DNA from: Rhodoferax sp.
GTDB taxonomy: Bacteria; Pseudomonadota; Gammaproteobacteria; Burkholderiales; Burkholderiaceae_C
Direction of reading: 5' to 3'
Length of the DNA stretch: 64,000 nucleotides
NCBI RefSeq assembly: GCF_025354435.1
Contig: NZ_JANXMU010000025.1
Coordinates: 1 to 64,000, forward strand
In this document: piece after piece, positions 1-7,924 of the stretch
Layout: the number at the start of each line of letters is the position of its first letter
Position numbering within the stretch: position 1 is the stretch's first letter
Notes under the pieces: generated by a model
Told to the model about the DNA's origin: nothing
Databases searched by the model: none
The model's input: the letters and a program-made list of their open reading frames with translations, nothing else
Position numbers and translations under genes: made by a program

Positions 1-603
1 CCCCTGAACCTCTACGTCGTAGACGACGACGAAGCGGTGCGCCGCTCGCTGGGCCTGCTGCTGCTGTCGCGCGGCCATGCGGTGCAGGCTTTTGCCTCGG
101 GTGAGGCTTTTCTGGCCGGGGCCGACGTGCAGCGCGCGGGCTGTGCCATCCTGGACCTGCGCCTGGGCGGCATGAGCGGGCTGCAGGTGTTTGAGGCGCT
201 GCGGGCGCAGGGCAGCCCGCTGGTGGTGGTGTTTTTGTCCGGCCACGGCGACATTCCCATGGCGGTGGAGGCGGTGCAGCAGGGCGCGTTTGGTTGGCTG
301 GAAAAGCCCTGCAACGACACGCGCCTGCTGGCCACCATTGCCCAGGCGCTGGACAAATCGGCTAGCGTCGCCACCCAGTTACACGCCCGGCAGGCCGCCC
401 AGGCGCTGTGGGCCAAGCTGACCCCGCGCGAGATGCAGGTGGCCCGGCTGGTAGCCGAGGGCAAGCCCAACAAGCGCATCGCGCTGGACCTGGCCCCGCT
501 GGAGCTGCGCACCGTGGAAACGCACCGCGCCCACGTCTTCGCCAAGCTGGACCTGTCGAACAGCCACGAGCTGGAGCGCTTCCTGCGGGAAAACGCGCTC
601 TAG
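1..603 (+). CDS. FixJ/NarL-type response regulator (5' end outside window)
   Basis: This is a DNA-binding response regulator of a two-component system, cut by the window edge. The visible protein begins inside the receiver domain with the acidic pocket (VVDDDEAVRRSL). The phosphoacceptor Asp lies in ILDLRLGGMSG and the conserved Lys in WLEKPCND. A linker leads to a C-terminal LuxR/FixJ helix-turn-helix starting at LTPREMQVARLVAEGKPNK, with the recognition helix around RTVETHRAHVFAKL. FixJ-like regulators dimerise on phosphorylation and activate promoters. The partner kinase is presumably upstream and not visible. A perfect palindrome lies just after the stop and before the transporter gene, a plausible target site. 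The first codon is not in the window. Confidence 0.88.
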   Translation, partial: PLNLYVVDDDEAVRRSLGLLLLSRGHAVQAFASGEAFLAGADVQRAGCAILDLRLGGMSGLQVFEALRAQGSPLVVVFLSGHGDIPMAVEAVQQGAFGWLEKPCNDTRLLATIAQALDKSASVATQLHARQAAQALWAKLTPREMQVARLVAEGKPNKRIALDLAPLELRTVETHRAHVFAKLDLSNSHELERFLRENAL

Positions 604-613
604 GTAGTTACCC

Positions 614-631
614 CTGCGTAGAGCTACGCAG
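614..631. promoter_or_regulatory. palindrome between response regulator and transporter, candidate operator
   Basis: CTGCGTAG-AG-CTACGCAG is a perfect inverted repeat with 8-bp arms. It sits about 113 bp upstream of the transporter start and 10 bp after the regulator stop. No T-tract follows, so it does not look like an intrinsic terminator. The spacing suits an activator site for the FixJ-like regulator acting on the transporter gene. Binding is inferred, not shown. Confidence 0.45.
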
Positions 632-744
632 CAGGCCCCGCGGGTTGCTACGGACGACAGCTTTGCACGGTAGGTGCACACTTAGCCGTACAGGTTCAAA
701 CGGCCCTGTGCGGCGGGCCGTAGCCGGAGACAAGGACACTTTCC

Positions 745-2052
745 ATGAGCGCCATCCCCATTCCTTCCGCCACGCCCTACACCTTCGAAGAAAAGCGCAA
801 GCGCATCTTCGCCATCGTCGCCGCCTCGTCCGGCAACCTGGTGGAATGGTTTGACTTCTACATCTACGCGTTTTGCGCCATCTACTTTGCGCCGGCGTTC
901 TTTCCCAAGTCCGACCCCACGGCCCAGTTGCTCAACACCGCCGGGGTGTTTGCCGCGGGTTTTTTGATGCGCCCCATCGGCGGCTGGTTGTTTGGCCGCC
1001 TGGCCGACCGCAAGGGCCGCAAGACCTCGATGGTGGTGTCGGTGATGATGATGTGCGCGGGCTCCCTGCTCATCGCCTGCCTGCCCACCTACGCCAGCAT
1101 CGGGGCCATGGCACCGGTGCTGCTGCTGACGGCGCGGCTGCTGCAAGGTCTGTCGGTGGGCGGTGAATACGGCACCACCGCCACCTACATGAGCGAGGTG
1201 GCGATGCGCGGCCAGCGCGGGTTCTTTTCGTCCTTCCAGTACGTCACGCTGATCGGCGGGCAACTGCTGGCGGTGCTGGTGGTGGTGGTGTTGCAGCAGT
1301 TTCTGGACGAAGCCGAGCTGAAAAGCTGGGGCTGGCGCATCCCCTTCGTGCTGGGCGCTTGCACCGCGGTGGTGGCACTCATGCTGCGCCGCACCCTGCA
1401 CGAAACCACCACGGCGCAAACCCGCAGCGCCAAGGGCGCAGGCAGCGTGGCCGAGCTGGTCAAGAACCACAAGCGTGCACTGCTGGTGGTGCTGGGCTAC
1501 ACCGCAGGCGGTTCGCTGATCTTCTACACCTTCACCACCTACATGCAAAAGTACCTGGTGAACTCGGCTGGCATGTCGATCAAGACCGCCAGCAATGTGA
1601 TGACCGCCTGCCTGTTCCTCTACATGTGCATGCAGCCGGTGTTTGGTGCCCTGTCCGACCGCATCGGGCGGCGCAACAACATGCTGCTGTTCGGCGGCCT
1701 GGGCACGTTGATGGTGGTGCCGATCATGACGACGCTGCAAACCGTGACCAGCCCGCTGCTGGCGGGCGTGCTGATCACCATCGCCCTGGCGGTGGTGAGC
1801 TTCTACACCTCGGTGGGTGGCATCGTGAAGGCCGAGATGTTTCCGCCCGAAGTGCGTGCACTGGGCGTGGGCCTGTCGTACGCCGTGGGCAATGCCATCT
1901 TTGGCGGCAGCGCCGAGTACGTGGCCCTGGGCCTGAAGTCCATCGGCTACGAGTCGTCTTTTTACTGGTACGTCACCGGCATGATGGTGCTGGCCTTTGC
2001 GGTCAGCCTGTTACTGCCACGCCAAGCCACCTACTTACACGACGACCATTGA
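745..2052 (+). CDS. MFS transporter, metabolite:H+ symporter (MHS) family
   Basis: This 435-residue inner-membrane permease has about 12 hydrophobic segments. The N-terminal [14 protein letters not shown] motif and the segment [19 protein letters not shown] are typical of the MHS subfamily (KgtP, ShiA, ProP, citrate permeases), which import organic acids or compatible solutes with protons. [15 protein letters not shown] matches the MFS loop 2-3 signature. An AAGGA ribosome-binding site 8 bp upstream supports the start. It follows the response regulator in the same direction with a palindrome between them, so two-component control of uptake of a carboxylate-like substrate is likely. The exact substrate cannot be read from the sequence. 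Confidence 0.88.
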   Translation: MSAIPIPSATPYTFEEKRKRIFAIVAASSGNLVEWFDFYIYAFCAIYFAPAFFPKSDPTAQLLNTAGVFAAGFLMRPIGGWLFGRLADRKGRKTSMVVSVMMMCAGSLLIACLPTYASIGAMAPVLLLTARLLQGLSVGGEYGTTATYMSEVAMRGQRGFFSSFQYVTLIGGQLLAVLVVVVLQQFLDEAELKSWGWRIPFVLGACTAVVALMLRRTLHETTTAQTRSAKGAGSVAELVKNHKRALLVVLGYTAGGSLIFYTFTTYMQKYLVNSAGMSIKTASNVMTACLFLYMCMQPVFGALSDRIGRRNNMLLFGGLGTLMVVPIMTTLQTVTSPLLAGVLITIALAVVSFYTSVGGIVKAEMFPPEVRALGVGLSYAVGNAIFGGSAEYVALGLKSIGYESSFYWYVTGMMVLAFAVSLLLPRQATYLHDDH

Positions 2053-2059
2053 GCATGAA

Positions 2060-2110
2060 ATAGGTCTCTAGCGTAGGTAGTACCTACGCTAGTAGCTATC
2101 AAATTAGGAA
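2060..2110 (+). repeat. intergenic repeat family 1, copy with near-perfect hairpin
   Basis: A copy of the dispersed element whose core reads GGNCTCTAGCG ... CGCTAGTAGCTATCAAA. Here the centre forms CTAGCGTAGGTA-G-TACCTACGCTAG, 12-bp arms around one base, at 2068-2092. It lies between two convergent gene ends, where it could also act as a transcription barrier. Confidence 0.85.
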
Positions 2111-2111
2111 T

Positions 2112-3032
2112 TTACGCCGTGGCGAGGCGCTGGAAGTTTCCGGCGAAGAAACTGCCCAGCATGTCCAGCGCATGCCGCACCTTGGCCGGTTGCTCGCCGC
2201 GGCGCTGGGTGATGGCGTAGACCGGCAGGTCGGCCATGTGCCAGTCGGGCAGCACGGGAACCAGGCGGCCATCGGCCAGGGCCTGGAAGTCCTCCGTCCG
2301 CACGGCCATGCAGATGCCCCAACCGGCCAGGCACAGCGCGTGCAGGGCCGACACCTGGGTGGCCTGCACCCGGCCTTCGAGCTGCACCGTCTGCTGCGCG
2401 CCGCCCGGCCCCATCAACTCCAGCGTGTCGAAGCTGGTGTGGACCGATCCGCTGCCCAGCCAGGCATGCTGCAGCAGGTCTTGCGGCTGCGCGGGCCAGC
2501 CGTGCTCGGCCAGGTAGCTGGGTGCGGCGCAGAGCTTGCGCTCCATGCTGCCCAGCTTGCGTGCCACCAGGCTGGAGTTGGCCAGGCTGCCCACGCGCAG
2601 CGCAATGTCCACCCGCGCCTCGATCAGGTCGATCACCGCGTCGTCCAGCAGCAGGCGCAGCGTCAGTTTGGGGTAGCTGCGCAGCGGCTGCAGGGCCACG
2701 GCCAGCAGGCTGGCAAAGCCGATGGGCGCGGCCAGCCGCAGCTCGCCCTCGGGCTCGTCGCGCAGCAGCGCCAGCGCCGACTCGGCTGCGCGTGCCGCTA
2801 CCACCATGGCCGCGCAGCCCACGTGGTAACGGGCCCCGGCCTCGGTTAGCGTCAGCTTGCGGGTGGAGCGGTGCAGCAGCGCCAGGCCCAGGGATTTTTC
2901 GAGTTGGCGCAGATGCTGGCTTACCGCCGACGGGGTCATGCCCAGCCGCTGCGCCGCCGCAGTCAACGAGCCTGCTGCCACCACCTCGGCAAACACGGCC
3001 ATGCGTTTGAGCTGGTCTGTGCTGTTATTCAT
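2112..3032 (-). CDS. LysR-family transcriptional regulator
   Basis: The 306-residue protein has the standard LysR layout. An N-terminal winged helix-turn-helix spans about residues 8-66 (AVFAEVVAAGSLTAAAQRLG, then SAVSQHLRQLEKSLG), followed by a periplasmic-binding-protein-like effector domain. It resembles the group that regulates divergently placed oxidoreductases. It is transcribed away from the NAD(P)-binding oxidoreductase at 3130, with about 97 bp between starts, the usual LysR arrangement. The inducer is unknown. The ATG at the upstream end gives the normal family length. Confidence 0.92.
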   Translation of the reverse strand: MNNSTDQLKRMAVFAEVVAAGSLTAAAQRLGMTPSAVSQHLRQLEKSLGLALLHRSTRKLTLTEAGARYHVGCAAMVVAARAAESALALLRDEPEGELRLAAPIGFASLLAVALQPLRSYPKLTLRLLLDDAVIDLIEARVDIALRVGSLANSSLVARKLGSMERKLCAAPSYLAEHGWPAQPQDLLQHAWLGSGSVHTSFDTLELMGPGGAQQTVQLEGRVQATQVSALHALCLAGWGICMAVRTEDFQALADGRLVPVLPDWHMADLPVYAITQRRGEQPAKVRHALDMLGSFFAGNFQRLATA

Positions 3033-3129
3033 TAGTTTTACTTCAGAGTATTGGCGGATTTAACCATCTAGTCAGGGCTTCGTGAAGCGCAGACACTAGC
3101 GTTCTTGTTCAACACACCAGGAATTCACC

Positions 3130-3774
3130 ATGAAAATCGCACTCATCGGCGGCACCGGCTTCGTAGGCAGCGCCGTACTCACCGAACTGCTCAGCCGCGG
3201 CCACCAGGTCACCGCGCTGGCCCGCAACCCCGCCAAGTTCACCGCCCAGCCCGGCCTGACCGTGGTGGCGGCCGACGTGCTGGATGCCGCCCAAGTGGCC
3301 AAAGCCGTGGCCGGTACCGATGCCGTCATCAGCGCCTATAACCCCGGCTGGACCGAGCCGCAAATCCACGACCTTTTCCTGCAAGGCAGTCAGGCGATTC
3401 TGGACGGCATCAAGCAGGCAGGCGGCAAGCGCGTGCTGGTGGTGGGCGGTGCGGGCAGCCTGTTTGTGGCCCCCGGCGTGCAACTGGTGGACACCCCGCC
3501 GTTCCCCGCCGAATACAAGCAGGGCGCACTGGCCGCCCGCGAGTTGCTGAACCGTATGCAGAAAGAGACCACGCTGGACTGGACCTTCCTTTCGCCCCCC
3601 ATCGCCCTGGCCCCGGGCGCACGCACCGGCCAGTACCGCGTGGGTGCCGACACCTTGCTACCCGGTGTAGGCGATGCCCCCGCAGGCATCAGCGTGGCCG
3701 ACCTGGCCGTGGCCATGGTGGACGAGATCGAAACGCCCCAGCACGTGCAGAAGCGCTTTACGGTGGCGAACTAA
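3130..3774 (+). CDS. NAD(P)-binding oxidoreductase, NmrA/YwnB-like atypical SDR
   Basis: The 214-residue protein opens with a Rossmann dinucleotide-binding motif, IALIGGTGFVGSAV, and continues as a compact atypical short-chain dehydrogenase of the NAD(P)H-binding (NmrA/YwnB/flavin-reductase-like) group. It lacks the classical Tyr-x3-Lys pair, as usual in this group. AGGA followed by ATTCACC precedes the ATG. The divergent LysR regulator probably controls it. Substrate unknown; family members handle quinones, flavins or sense the redox state of NADP. Confidence 0.85.
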   Translation: MKIALIGGTGFVGSAVLTELLSRGHQVTALARNPAKFTAQPGLTVVAADVLDAAQVAKAVAGTDAVISAYNPGWTEPQIHDLFLQGSQAILDGIKQAGGKRVLVVGGAGSLFVAPGVQLVDTPPFPAEYKQGALAARELLNRMQKETTLDWTFLSPPIALAPGARTGQYRVGADTLLPGVGDAPAGISVADLAVAMVDEIETPQHVQKRFTVAN

Positions 3775-3846
3775 AACGCTGCGGTGCCCGTCATGAAGGC
3801 GTAACACCGCCTTGCTCCAATCACCTTTTGCACTCCACAGGCGACC

Positions 3847-4323
3847 ATGGGGCTTACCAAAACCGACAAAGCGCGTGCCGAACTGCAGCCTGGGCAGCGC
3901 AGCCTGGGCCAGCGCGAACGGGCCTTGCTGCTGCTGGCCGACGGGCGCAAGACGGCGCACGAGATGGGGGCCTACCTGGGGCACGAGGGCGAGCAGCTGG
4001 TGCTGCAGCTGCTGCGAGACGGCTACCTCACGCAGCCACGGGTGGCAGCCGTGCCGGTGGCTGCGGACCCGTTTGACGGCAAGCGCTCGATGGCCACGAC
4101 CCGCATGTTTTTGTTTGATATCTGCGAGCGCATGTTCGCCCGGCGTGCACCCGCCCTGGCCGAAGCTTTGCGCGAAGCACTGCGCAACGCCCGCGACCGC
4201 AGTTCCATGCTGGATGTCAGCCACACGATACTGGCCGAGGTGGAAAGTGCGGCGGGGCTTGAGCGGGCCAACACTTTGCGTGAACGGATCGCTTTGCTGC
4301 TGCCCGAGGCCGTGGCGGCTTAA
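3847..4323 (+). CDS. conserved hypothetical protein, possible winged-helix N-terminus
   Basis: This 158-residue protein is of unknown function. Residues around 20-65 (RERALLLLADGRKTAHEM, then LVLQLLRDGYLTQP) read like a small winged-helix fold. The rest is alpha-helical with alternating charged and aliphatic residues (FLFDICERMFARRAPALAEAL). No signal peptide or membrane segment is present. Codon use matches the neighbours. It ends convergently with the next gene, the two stop codons overlapping within TTAA. I do not recognise the family; it is called as a gene from length, coding bias and a fitting position. Confidence 0.7.
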   Translation: MGLTKTDKARAELQPGQRSLGQRERALLLLADGRKTAHEMGAYLGHEGEQLVLQLLRDGYLTQPRVAAVPVAADPFDGKRSMATTRMFLFDICERMFARRAPALAEALREALRNARDRSSMLDVSHTILAEVESAAGLERANTLRERIALLLPEAVAA

Positions 4324-4820
4324 ACCGTCCAACAGATTTCGGTAAACCCCAGGTGGTGCATAAATTCGCGCAGCACCAGCAAGGTGGCTGCGAAGGCCGG
4401 GGTATTCGGGATGCCTGCACTGGCCGCCGGACGGCCTTGCGACAGGGCGGCCAGCAGGTCAAACAGGCGCTCTACCGCTTCGATGGACAAGGCCGTGCCG
4501 GTGACCCCGGCGATCTGCGCCATTTCTTGCACCCAGGGGTCGGCGGTCCACAGCGCCGGGTACCCGGCCACCAGGCCGCGGGCCCGCGTTACCTCGTCTT
4601 CCACCCACTGGATGGCGTTCTCCAATTCGCCGGGCGTGGGCGGGTTGTGGTGGAACCAGTCCACCGCCGTCTTGTGTGTGCCGATAGCGAGTTCTAAAGC
4701 CGCATCGGCTTGCGGGCCGCTACCGACCGCAATCGCCGTGCGATCGGCACCGATGTGCAGCACGGCGATGGGCGTGCCTTTGGCCAAGCCGCAGCACCGT
4801 TGTTTTATGTCGATTTCCAT
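4320..4820 (-). CDS. conserved hypothetical protein
   Basis: This 166-residue soluble protein has an N-terminal stretch (IAVLHIGADRTAIAVGSG) that resembles the phosphate-binding strand-turn of actin-like ATPases, but the similarity is weak. A mostly helical C-terminal half follows. It has no signal peptide. It is transcribed divergently from the PYP gene, so the two share a 122-bp control region, and it converges on the upstream hypothetical gene. Function unknown; a link to the PYP/c-di-GMP pair is only positional. Confidence 0.7.
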   Translation of the reverse strand: MEIDIKQRCCGLAKGTPIAVLHIGADRTAIAVGSGPQADAALELAIGTHKTAVDWFHHNPPTPGELENAIQWVEDEVTRARGLVAGYPALWTADPWVQEMAQIAGVTGTALSIEAVERLFDLLAALSQGRPAASAGIPNTPAFAATLLVLREFMHHLGFTEICWTV

Positions 4821-4942
4821 GGGGTTATGTTTTTATTTGGTAAAGACTACTCTAAAAAGCTATCGCCAACGCTAACGTCAGCCTGCTACTGTATAAGCAG
4901 TGTTGAGCCGGAAAGTTACAAAAACAAACAGGAGCTTTTGCT

Positions 4943-5335
4943 GTGACTACTTTAAATCCACTGACTTTCAATGCGCCTGAGATGGCCGCCCGTTTGGCGG
5001 CGCTCAGCCCAGCGGAATTAGATGGACTCGATTTTGGGGTGATCGGTTTCGATGCCGAGACGATAGTGACCCAATACAACGTGTACGAGGCCGAGGCCGC
5101 CGGTTTGTCGCCCGAACGGGTGATGGGCCACCCCTTGTTTACCGTGGTGGCACCTTGCATGAACAACTTCCTGGTGGCACAGCGCTTTGAAGATGCCGAA
5201 GCCAACGCCGAGCCGCTGGATGCCACCATTGACTACGTGCTGACCCTGAGAATGCGGCCCATCAAAGTGGCATTGCGGCTGCTGGCCGAACCCGGCCACA
5301 CTTTTCGCTACGTGCTGGTTTACCGACCTTCTTAG
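4943..5335 (+). CDS. pyp: photoactive yellow protein (PYP) homologue, blue-light sensor
   Basis: The 130-residue single-domain PAS protein aligns over its full length with PYP. From residue 22 it reads LSPAELDGLDFGVIGFD. The chromophore pocket is recognisable: Tyr45 and Glu49 in QYNVYE match Tyr42 and Glu46 of Halorhodospira PYP, and Cys72 in VAPC matches Cys69, which binds p-coumaric acid by a thioester. Thr50 and Arg52 of the classical protein are replaced by Ala53 and Leu55, so the absorption or photocycle may differ. The start is GTG with AGGAG 8 bp upstream. It lies 62 bp before a PAS-GGDEF-EAL gene, the probable output partner. Chromophore synthesis genes (tyrosine ammonia-lyase, p-coumaryl ligase) are not in this window. 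Confidence 0.85.
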   Translation: MTTLNPLTFNAPEMAARLAALSPAELDGLDFGVIGFDAETIVTQYNVYEAEAAGLSPERVMGHPLFTVVAPCMNNFLVAQRFEDAEANAEPLDATIDYVLTLRMRPIKVALRLLAEPGHTFRYVLVYRPS

Positions 5336-5397
5336 AGCGCTCTCAGCGCCCCCCTGCCAAGCCGCCCGCGGCGACCGTACCGCCACCTAGGACACCC

Positions 5398-7158
5398 ATG
5401 CCAGCCCAAACCCCCACCGAAGCCTATGAGGCGCTGATCCAATTTCTCTACCAGGCACCCATCGGGCTGGCCCAAACCAGCCTGGACGGCAGCATCGAAA
5501 TGGCCAACCCCATGTCGGCCCAGCTGCTGATGCCGGTGTCGCCCGACGGCAGTTTGGACAACCTGTTTGACGTACTGGCCGATGTCGCGCCGCATTTGCG
5601 TGGCATGGTGGAGGCCTTTGCACCGTCCAGCGGCGTGGTGTGCGAGTCGATGCGTATTCCGCTGCAACCCGATGGCCGTGGCCAGGCGGCTCCGCAGATG
5701 CTGTCGTTCAACCTGCTCAAAATGGGCCCCCACCGGCTGATGGCCGTGTTGAGCGACGTCACGCGGGAAGTGCAACGGGAGCAGCAAGGCCTGGCCCGCC
5801 GCCTGAGTGCCGCCGCCCGCATGGACAACCTGACTCGCATGCCCAAACGCGAGGTGGCGTTGGAGCGCTTGCAGCGGGCCATGGAACGTGAGCCCGGGGA
5901 ACCCGGCTACGCGTTCGGCATATTGTTTTTGAACTGCGACCGTTTGACGCAGATCAACAACGCCCAGGGCCATGCGGCGGGGGACGAGGTGCTGTCCATG
6001 CTGGCCGACCGCTTGCGTGCCACTTTGCGCTCGCGCAGCCGCTTGGGCCAGCCCCATGGTGGCGAGCAAATGGCGGCACGCATCGGTGGGGACGAGTTTG
6101 TGGTGGTACTGGACGACCTGGACCACCCCGACGATATCCACGTGGTGGCGCAGCGCCTGCTGGACGCACTGGCCAAACCCTACGGTATTGGCTCCCAGCA
6201 ACTGCATTGCAGCGTCAGCATCGGCATTGTGTTGCGCGCCCAAACCAGCGGCGATGCCAATGCGGTATTGCAAAGCGCCAGTATCGCCATGGTCGAGGCC
6301 AAGCGCGCCGGGGGCGGGCGCTACGTGGTGTTTGAGCCCGCCATGCATTCCCGCGCAGCGCAACGCTCTGGCATCGAAGCCGAACTGCGCGTGGCGCTGG
6401 TCGAAGGTCAGCTGTTTGTGGTGTACCAGCCGGTGGTAGGTCTGATGGGGCCGGATCGAACCGATGACTCGGTAGACCGCTCTGCGGGTGTCGAAGCCTT
6501 GGTGCGCTGGCAGCACCCCACGCGGGGCGTGGTGCCGCCGTTTGAATTCATTGGCGTGGCCGAAGAATGCGGCCTGATCTGTGCCCTGGGCGACTTTGTG
6601 CTGGCCACCGCCTGCCGCCAGTTTGTGCAGTGGCAGGCGCTGCTGGGGGCGCGCGCGCCGCGCCTGCTGGCCGTCAACCTGTCGCGGGCCCAACTGGCCC
6701 AGCCCGACTGGGTGGACTATGTGGCCGAGCTGCTGCACAGCATTGGCATGAACCCGGCGCAGCTGCAGCTGGAAGTGACCGAAAGCCTGGCCGCGCAAGA
6801 CGAAACCGTGCAAACCTGCCTGCATGCGTTGAAGGCGCTGGGCTTGACGCTGGCGCTGGACGACTTCGGCACCGGCTATTCCTCGCTGGCCAGCCTGCAC
6901 CAACTGCCGGTGGACATCGTCAAGATAGACCGGTCTTTTGTGTGCAAGGCCGACACCAGCCACCACCACCGCGTGCTGATCGAAGCCACGGTGCGGGTCG
7001 CCCACAGCCTGGGCATGGGCACGGTGGCCGAAGGCATCGAAACCGAAGCCCAGGCTGCCGTGGTGCGGGCCTTGCAGTGTGAAAAAGGCCAAGGCTATTT
7101 GTTCAGCCGACCCCTGGTGGCCGACGACCTGGTGCGTTGGATCAACGCCCCCCACTAA
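5398..7158 (+). CDS. PAS-GGDEF-EAL cyclic-di-GMP turnover protein
   Basis: The 586-residue cytoplasmic protein has a PAS-like sensor (about residues 8-130), a GGDEF domain (about 140-305) and an EAL domain (about 320-580). The diguanylate cyclase signature GGDEF is intact near residue 229, but the product-inhibition RxxD site expected nine residues before it is absent (GGEQ instead). The EAL domain keeps EAL in GVEALVRW, the Asn of VNLSRAQ, the Glu of LEVTES, the pair in LDDFGTGYSSL, the Lys of VKIDRSFV and the Glu of AEGIETEAQ, so phosphodiesterase activity is likely. It has no membrane segments. It follows the PYP gene and probably converts its light signal into c-di-GMP change. Confidence 0.9.
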   Translation: MPAQTPTEAYEALIQFLYQAPIGLAQTSLDGSIEMANPMSAQLLMPVSPDGSLDNLFDVLADVAPHLRGMVEAFAPSSGVVCESMRIPLQPDGRGQAAPQMLSFNLLKMGPHRLMAVLSDVTREVQREQQGLARRLSAAARMDNLTRMPKREVALERLQRAMEREPGEPGYAFGILFLNCDRLTQINNAQGHAAGDEVLSMLADRLRATLRSRSRLGQPHGGEQMAARIGGDEFVVVLDDLDHPDDIHVVAQRLLDALAKPYGIGSQQLHCSVSIGIVLRAQTSGDANAVLQSASIAMVEAKRAGGGRYVVFEPAMHSRAAQRSGIEAELRVALVEGQLFVVYQPVVGLMGPDRTDDSVDRSAGVEALVRWQHPTRGVVPPFEFIGVAEECGLICALGDFVLATACRQFVQWQALLGARAPRLLAVNLSRAQLAQPDWVDYVAELLHSIGMNPAQLQLEVTESLAAQDETVQTCLHALKALGLTLALDDFGTGYSSLASLHQLPVDIVKIDRSFVCKADTSHHHRVLIEATVRVAHSLGMGTVAEGIETEAQAAVVRALQCEKGQGYLFSRPLVADDLVRWINAPH

Positions 7159-7163
7159 ATTAA

Positions 7164-7224
7164 GTGCCAAATCGGGCTCTAGCGCATATGTTGCCTACAC
7201 CTGTAGCTATCAAAACAGGAATTT
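7164..7224 (+). repeat. intergenic repeat family 1 copy
   Basis: Contains GGGCTCTAGCGCATATG, a short spacer and TAGCTATCAAAACAGGAATTT, the consensus ends of the dispersed repeat. It lies between the convergent PAS-GGDEF-EAL and esterase genes. Confidence 0.85.
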
Positions 7225-7226
7225 CC

Positions 7227-7910
7227 TCATGGCGTGGGCAGCAGCGTTTGCAGCCAGGCTAAAAAGTCCGCCTGCATCGCCGCGCTGATGCCGTGGTCGA
7301 TGGGGTAGCGGTGGCTCTGGTAGCCCACGCCCAGGGCGGTTAGCAGCAGGTCGGAGCGCTCGGCCCACAGCACCGGCAGCTTGCTGTCGAAATCGCCATG
7401 GCCCACGAAGGCCTGTACCTGGGTGAGTTGCGCGGCTGGGGCCAGGTGCGGCTCCAGCTCGGGCAGGATGCGGCCCGACAAAATCCCAAAGCCCGCCACG
7501 CTGGCCGGGGCCGTCAGCCCCGCGCTGGCGCTCATGATGCCGCCCTGGCTAAAGCCCGCCACCACGGTGCGCTGCGGCGCAATGCCGTGGGTCTGTTGCA
7601 GTTGCTCGATAAAGCCGATCAGCGCCAGGCGGCTGCTGTTGGCTTCGGCCGCGTCAATGCGCGGACCGTTGGGGCCAAACGCCACCCGGAACCAGGCAAA
7701 TTGTCCCGGCCCCAGGGTCAGCGGGCCGCGCGGCAGCACCACCAGGGTGGCGGGTTGCTGTGCCGAAATGGCGGTGGCCATGTCCAGCAGATTGCTCTCC
7801 GACCCGCCTACGCCGTGCAGCAGCACGACCAGGGCCGTGGGATGGGCGGGTTGCGGCTGGAGCACGCGGAAGCTGAGGGCGAATTCGGGGCTGGTGTGCA
7901 GGGTGGTCAT
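7227..7910 (-). CDS. alpha/beta-hydrolase, carboxylesterase/acyl-protein thioesterase family
   Basis: This 227-residue soluble hydrolase belongs to the phospholipase/carboxylesterase family. The nucleophile Ser is in AGFSQGGIM (GxSxG), the acid Asp in GHGDFDSKLPV, and the base His in PIDHGIS. The oxyanion region is LLHGVGGSESN. A TTG farther upstream would lengthen the product, but the ATG chosen here has AAGGAAATCACC directly before it. It lies 14 bp downstream of the extradiol dioxygenase gene on the same strand, so the two form an operon probably controlled by the divergent LysR gene. An esterase with a ring-opening dioxygenase fits catabolism of a phenolic ester, though the substrate is inferred. 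Confidence 0.87.
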   Translation of the reverse strand: MTTLHTSPEFALSFRVLQPQPAHPTALVVLLHGVGGSESNLLDMATAISAQQPATLVVLPRGPLTLGPGQFAWFRVAFGPNGPRIDAAEANSSRLALIGFIEQLQQTHGIAPQRTVVAGFSQGGIMSASAGLTAPASVAGFGILSGRILPELEPHLAPAAQLTQVQAFVGHGDFDSKLPVLWAERSDLLLTALGVGYQSHRYPIDHGISAAMQADFLAWLQTLLPTP

Positions 7911-7924
7911 GGTGATTTCCTTGT

